Origin: JAYEIA01 sp964472505
GTDB lineage: Bacteria > Bacteroidota > Bacteroidia > Bacteroidales > JAADGE01
NCBI GenBank assembly: GCA_964472505.1
Contig: CAYYQW010000113.1
Coordinates: forward strand, 1-8,756
Direction of reading: 5' to 3'
Length of the DNA stretch: 8,756 bases
Below the pieces are notes generated by a model. That model was not told the origin of the DNA and searched no databases. It saw only the letters and a list, made by a program, of their open reading frames with translations. Positions 5,832-8,756 of this stretch are shown here, in pieces; position 1 is the first letter of the stretch, and each line of letters opens with the position of its first letter. Made by a program: the position numbers and the translations under genes.

Positions 5832-7586
5832 TTAGAAGCTGACATCCCAACCTAAAGCAACATTTGCTCGAATAGGTGAACGATCTATGTAAAACTCGGA
5901 TAGTGGCCCAAAAAAGTCAGTCTCCTTAAAGCCAACCGGCGTGTTATAGATTGAAGCGATTACTTTAAATCGATGATTGATGTACATTCCCATTCTCAGT
6001 CCGGCTTTGTATGTAATCTTACCGGTGCCATATGTTTCATAACTTATACCCTCAATCTGAACCGTTTCGTTATCTTCAAAAGTTTTGTCGAGAAATTCAT
6101 CTACATCGGAATTTGTAAAGGCAGCTCCCTCAAATTGAACACCAAGTAGAGGTCCTGCAAAGAAACTTCGCATAAAATGAAAGTCTTTTCCCAATCCTAC
6201 GCTTAATCCAACCAGACCTACATCAGAGTCTTCGCCCAAAAATTTTGATATATCGCGATCTTTTGTGATATAGCCTTTATCAAATTTATGGTATTCTGCA
6301 AAGTTTAAGTCAATATAAGCACGCAATCCGTAAGTGAAATCTCCAAAATATTCAGACATTAAAAGATCATATTTAAAATTAATACCTGCAGTTCCAAAAC
6401 CAAAGTGCGTGGAGCCCATATCTTTTTGTTCTTGCATCATCATTCCCAAGTCCAACTTTCGTCCTTGTATTTGATAAAACTCGGAAGGATCCATGTCGCC
6501 TTGAGCAACCTCACGGTTGTCAATTACGTGATTTTTAGCTCTCACAACACCAACTCTTTTTTCTTTAATATCACCATCTTCTTTCATAATCTGCTCATAT
6601 ACAAAAAAACGCCGGTCTGTACCAATACCTTCCTTTAATCCGATTTTTGCAAGCAGAGGCTTTACTCCAAAAATGGTCGCCTTAATTTTGAATTCCTCAA
6701 CTTCATTTTCCATTTCAGCTATTAACCCTCTAAATTTTGACGGAGACAACATAATAGCGAAAAAGTCATCTTTTTTTAATTTTCTTCTCTCTGCCTCTTC
6801 AATAATTACACCACCGTCAATGCCATAAGTTTTTGAAACAATATGCTCTAAAGGAAAATCAAAATTTGCCATTGCACGTCTTTGAATAACCGGGTTTTCA
6901 GATTTGAATACAGTTTCGCCCATAACAGAGCTGATTGAATCATTGTATACAATTTTATGAATATGAACCGTGATGCTGCTTTTATAGCCGGTTTTAGTTC
7001 TATTTACAGGTTTATACTCATAATTCTTGCTTTTTGCCGCTCTTTTCTTGTTCTCTCTGTCTATTTTATCGTAGTATTCCTTATAAGTAATTACATCTCC
7101 CACTTCATAAGCCAGAATATAATTAGATTGTAACACCGGTTCAAACCATTTTCTGGTTGCGCCACTATTTACTCCTGTGCGGGATGCCATAAACTCCTTT
7201 GCATCAGAGTCCGTCATTGTGTACTTTGCTCTTTCCATTGCTTCATTATAGCTCATATCATTTCCGGCTAATAGCCCCATTACTTTATTTGCTATTCTAT
7301 TTTCCATTAGCGTTTCTTTGGATTTTTTTGCACTTTTCAATTTGACTTTATAATCCTTTATTCTGTTATCATCAAAGCGTTCTGTTATGACCATATTGTC
7401 ATATTTCAATGCTTTGGTAACATCACCGGACATTTTTCGACTTGGGGTTTCCAGATAGACCCATGTTAATCCGCTTCTGTTGTAAGCCTCAAATTTGGAG
7501 CTTGCTACTGCAGAATCTTCCGGCTTTTGTGCATTTCCAATCATAATAGAACTTACAAACAACAATAAAATAAAATGCTTTTTCAT
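5832..7586 (-). CDS. Outer-membrane beta-barrel protein with CsgG/FlgT-like periplasmic part
   Basis: A 584-residue exported protein, signal peptide cut near G-N-A (residues 17-19). Residues 20-300 form a mixed alpha/beta periplasmic part; the strand N-Y-I-L-A-Y-E-V followed by a charged helix recalls CsgG-type proteins, but no clear motif is seen. Residues 310-389 (A-K-I-G-L-K-E-G-I, R-F-F-V-Y-E, R-V-G-V-V-R, then F-Y-Q-I-Q-G-R) look like the small C-terminal barrel of FlgT-type proteins. Residues 390-584 show alternating amphipathic strands separated by acidic loops and end in phenylalanine (W-D-V-S-F), the usual C-terminal signature of an outer-membrane beta-barrel, perhaps 8 strands. A short ordinary barrel fused to such a periplasmic part would anchor a complex to the outer membrane. 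It is the first gene of the unit, with a candidate promoter about 45 bases upstream. I do not recognise a named family for the whole protein. Confidence 0.8.
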   Translation of the reverse strand: MKKHFILLLFVSSIMIGNAQKPEDSAVASSKFEAYNRSGLTWVYLETPSRKMSGDVTKALKYDNMVITERFDDNRIKDYKVKLKSAKKSKETLMENRIANKVMGLLAGNDMSYNEAMERAKYTMTDSDAKEFMASRTGVNSGATRKWFEPVLQSNYILAYEVGDVITYKEYYDKIDRENKKRAAKSKNYEYKPVNRTKTGYKSSITVHIHKIVYNDSISSVMGETVFKSENPVIQRRAMANFDFPLEHIVSKTYGIDGGVIIEEAERRKLKKDDFFAIMLSPSKFRGLIAEMENEVEEFKIKATIFGVKPLLAKIGLKEGIGTDRRFFVYEQIMKEDGDIKEKRVGVVRAKNHVIDNREVAQGDMDPSEFYQIQGRKLDLGMMMQEQKDMGSTHFGFGTAGINFKYDLLMSEYFGDFTYGLRAYIDLNFAEYHKFDKGYITKDRDISKFLGEDSDVGLVGLSVGLGKDFHFMRSFFAGPLLGVQFEGAAFTNSDVDEFLDKTFEDNETVQIEGISYETYGTGKITYKAGLRMGMYINHRFKVIASIYNTPVGFKETDFFGPLSEFYIDRSPIRANVALGWDVSF

Positions 7587-7631
7587 GTGAATTGATTTTT
7601 AAATTAGACAAATTGGTTTAAAATCTGTTCA

Positions 7632-7662
7632 CAAAACTACACCATTCCCCCCGCCCATAAAA
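7632..7662 (-). promoter_or_regulatory. Candidate Bacteroidota-type promoter for the envelope operon
   Basis: On the minus strand TAGTTTTG (7639 to 7632) fits the -7 consensus TAnnTTTG exactly. Nineteen bases upstream lies TTTT (7662-7659), one mismatch from the -33 TTTG element, and the spacing is within the known 19-21. Transcription would start near 7625, giving a leader of about 40 bases before the ATG at 7586. The -33 element lies in the T-rich stretch right after the response-regulator hairpin. This is a consensus match only. Confidence 0.45.
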
Positions 7663-7703
7663 TACCCGAAATCCGGTGAATTGCTTCATACCGGATTTCG
7701 GGG
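7655..7703 (-). terminator. Perfect 13-bp hairpin after the response regulator, probable terminator
   Basis: CCCGAAATCCGGT (7665-7677) and ACCGGATTTCGGG (7690-7702) are perfect inverted copies around a 12-base loop, starting about 26 bases after the regulator's stop codon. On the minus strand the stem is followed by TATTTTATGGG, a short and imperfect T-tract. The length and GC content of the stem make a transcription stop or a protected mRNA end likely. Part of the same sequence recurs at 8441-8460 behind the kinase gene, so the arm may belong to a dispersed repeat and not be a dedicated terminator. Confidence 0.65.
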
Positions 7704-7728
7704 AGATGGTGAAAAGTAGGTCTTGGTT

Positions 7729-8367
7729 TTATACTTTTTTCAGAATGCCGTATTCATAAGCCTTTGCTACTACCCCTTGTATGGAGTTTACTTTAAATTT
7801 GCTGCGGAGGCTCTTGCGATAGCTGTCGGCGGTAGAGGCGGCTACGTGCATTTTATCCGCTGCTTGTTTTGTGGAAAGGTCTCCGGCTAAGTGCCTTAGC
7901 ATTTCTATTTCACGGGGAGTTAGAACAGGACCGGCTTGGTCGGGCTTTTCATCGCGCATTTCAATAATTATTTTTAGTATTTCAGGCGAATGGTATTCTT
8001 CGCCATCGCGCATGGCATCAAAGGCTTTCCATATACCGCCTTCTTGCGATTTGAGAAGAATATACTTTACCCCAAGGTCTATCAGTTGACGAATGAAGTG
8101 ATGCTGCTCCAAAAAAGTAAGGGCTATGATTTCCGTGTCGAGCTTTTGTTTCTTTACTTCTTCAACTAACTCTATGCCGTTCATGCCGGGCATTTTAATG
8201 TCGGTAATTAAAATGTCAAAATTCTGCAATTGCATTTTTGAAAGTGCTTCTTCGGCATCCCGCGCCTGCTGCACACGGATGTTAAACATACGATTCTCTA
8301 TTATTTTTTGCAGCCCTTCACGCACTACTTCGTGATCATCGGTAATAAGTATATGGATGTTTTTCAT
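7729..8367 (-). CDS. NarL/FixJ-type response regulator (REC + LuxR HTH)
   Basis: A complete 212-residue DNA-binding response regulator. The receiver domain (about 4-120) shows the acidic pair D10-D11, phosphoacceptor D56 in I-T-D-I-K-M-P-G-M-N-G, conserved switch T84 in I-A-L-T and K106 in L-L-K-S. A short linker leads to a LuxR-type helix-turn-helix (about 147-210) with the classic L-T-P-R-E-I-E-M-L opening, then S-T-K-Q-A-A-D-K-M and S-T-A-D-S-Y-R-K-S-L recognition-helix region. Length and layout are normal for the NarL/DegU class. Phosphorylation of D56 by the neighbouring kinase should promote dimerisation and promoter binding. The kinase gene ends 93 bases upstream, and a candidate promoter lies in that gap, so the regulator may be transcribed both with the kinase and alone. 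Its targets are not shown by the sequence; the envelope operon next door is the obvious candidate. Confidence 0.95.
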   Translation of the reverse strand: MKNIHILITDDHEVVREGLQKIIENRMFNIRVQQARDAEEALSKMQLQNFDILITDIKMPGMNGIELVEEVKKQKLDTEIIALTFLEQHHFIRQLIDLGVKYILLKSQEGGIWKAFDAMRDGEEYHSPEILKIIIEMRDEKPDQAGPVLTPREIEMLRHLAGDLSTKQAADKMHVAASTADSYRKSLRSKFKVNSIQGVVAKAYEYGILKKV

Positions 8368-8392
8368 TTAATCATATTATTCATTATATATG

Positions 8393-8424
8393 CAAAGGTC
8401 GGGTTTTTTCTTTAGTTTTTCAAT
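8393..8424 (-). promoter_or_regulatory. Candidate promoter for the response-regulator gene
   Basis: On the minus strand ATTG (8424-8421), a 20-base spacer and GACCTTTG (8400-8393) match the Bacteroidota -33/-7 pattern TTTG-N19-21-TAnnTTTG with one mismatch in each element. The predicted start would leave a leader of roughly 20 bases before the ATG at 8367. The AT-rich background makes chance matches likely, so this is tentative. Confidence 0.3.
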
Positions 8425-8455
8425 CCCCATTATCCCTAAAATTGCTCACTACCGG

Positions 8456-8490
8456 ATTTCCTAAGTGTCCGTTTTTACGGACAAGGAAAT
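8456..8490 (-). repeat. Long bulged hairpin across the kinase stop codon
   Basis: ATTTCCT (8456-8462) pairs with AGGAAAT (8484-8490), and directly inside TGTCCGT (8466-8472) pairs with ACGGACA (8477-8483) around a 4-base loop. Only three unpaired bases (8463-8465) bulge from one side, giving 14 bp in total. The kinase stop codon (8461-8463) lies at the bulge. On the minus strand no T-tract follows, so it does not look like a standard intrinsic terminator. It may stabilise the upstream message or influence coupling between kinase and regulator. Confidence 0.55.
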
Positions 8491-8756
8491 TACGGTCCCT
8501 TTTTGCAGTCGGCTGTTAATATTCAGTTCCGCGCCGATACTTTGCGCCCGTGCTCGCAGACTTTTCAGGCCGGTCCCTGCGGCTTCGATCTCCGGATTAA
8601 AACCTTTGCCGTCGTCTTCCACAGTAAGTGTGAGGCTGTTATTATCTTTTTGTAGCTGCACCCAAATATTGGCAGCTTGTGCGTGTTTGCGGGCATTATG
8701 CAAGGCTTCCTGTATGATGCGGAAATAAACCGTCAAAACTTTTAGCCGTATTTCCG
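8461..8756 (-). CDS. Sensor histidine kinase, C-terminal ATPase domain (partial, cut by window edge)
   Basis: The last 98 codons of a histidine kinase. The frame stays open to the right edge, so the N-terminus, including the sensor and the phosphorylated histidine, lies outside the window; a TTG at 8736 is internal, not a start. The visible part is a HATPase_c domain of the NarX/DegS (HisKA_3) class: N-box R-I-I-Q-E-A-L-H-N-A-R-K-H-A, G1 box V-E-D-D-G-K-G-F, and G2 box G-T-G-L-K-S-L-R-A-R-A followed by G-A-E-L and the closing K-G-T-V-I-S-L strand. These bind ATP and Mg2+ for autophosphorylation. The cognate regulator of the matching NarL class follows at 93 bases, so they form a two-component pair. 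Base composition is visibly higher in G+C here than in the envelope genes. Confidence 0.93.
   Translation of the reverse strand, partial: EIRLKVLTVYFRIIQEALHNARKHAQAANIWVQLQKDNNSLTLTVEDDGKGFNPEIEAAGTGLKSLRARAQSIGAELNINSRLQKGTVISLSVKTDT

Noticed and set aside
427..7586. Reading the cluster as a curli or flagellar locus
   Set aside because: No CsgA/B-like repeats, no CsgE/F and no flagellar structural genes are present; similarity is limited to fold-like patterns in the periplasmic subunits.
1..8756. CRISPR array, tRNA or rRNA gene, transposase, attachment site
   Set aside because: No regularly spaced repeats, cloverleaf, conserved rRNA segment, transposase motif or flanking target duplication was seen on either strand.

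Overview
The window reads as Bacteroidota DNA. It is AT-rich, nearly every product carries a Sec or lipoprotein signal peptide, and one lipoprotein has the acidic C-S-E-D-D-D-E surface-export signal typical of this phylum. Starts lack Shine-Dalgarno sequences and sit behind A/T-rich leaders, and the two best promoter candidates fit the Bacteroidota -33/-7 pattern (TTTG, 19-21 bases, TAnnTTTG). I cannot place it below phylum. All convincing genes lie on the minus strand, so transcription runs from high to low coordinates.

Right end (7690-8756): a NarL/DegU-type two-component pair. The C-terminal ATPase part of a histidine kinase is cut by the window edge, and a complete REC-LuxR response regulator follows. 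Both genes are followed by notable inverted repeats. The regulator ends at a perfect 13-bp hairpin whose T-rich 3' flank touches the candidate promoter of the next unit.

Main body (351-7662): what looks like one transcription unit of seven genes for exported proteins. It starts at a candidate promoter (7632-7662) and ends at a clear intrinsic terminator (351-387). In order: a 584-residue protein with a periplasmic part and a C-terminal outer-membrane beta-barrel; a small hairpin; a 186-residue lipoprotein; a protein resembling DUF6175; a protein with TPR-like repeats and a coiled coil; a large LPP20-like protein; a smaller LPP20-like protein; and, after a 90-base gap, a probable surface lipoprotein. 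The middle five genes are separated by only 4-19 bases.

No enzyme motif is visible in any of the seven. Several have features like the LPP20, CsgG/TolB and FlgO/FlgP/FlgT families, which in other bacteria build outer-membrane-associated rings or secretion channels. My reading, as inference, is an uncharacterised cell-envelope assembly: a barrel in the outer membrane, a periplasmic lipoprotein and several LPP20/CsgG-like subunits beneath it, and a surface lipoprotein as a possible exposed part or cargo. The two-component pair may control it, but adjacency is the only evidence.

Left end (1-350): no gene is supported. It holds AT-rich non-coding sequence with a long T-run and a small AT inverted repeat.
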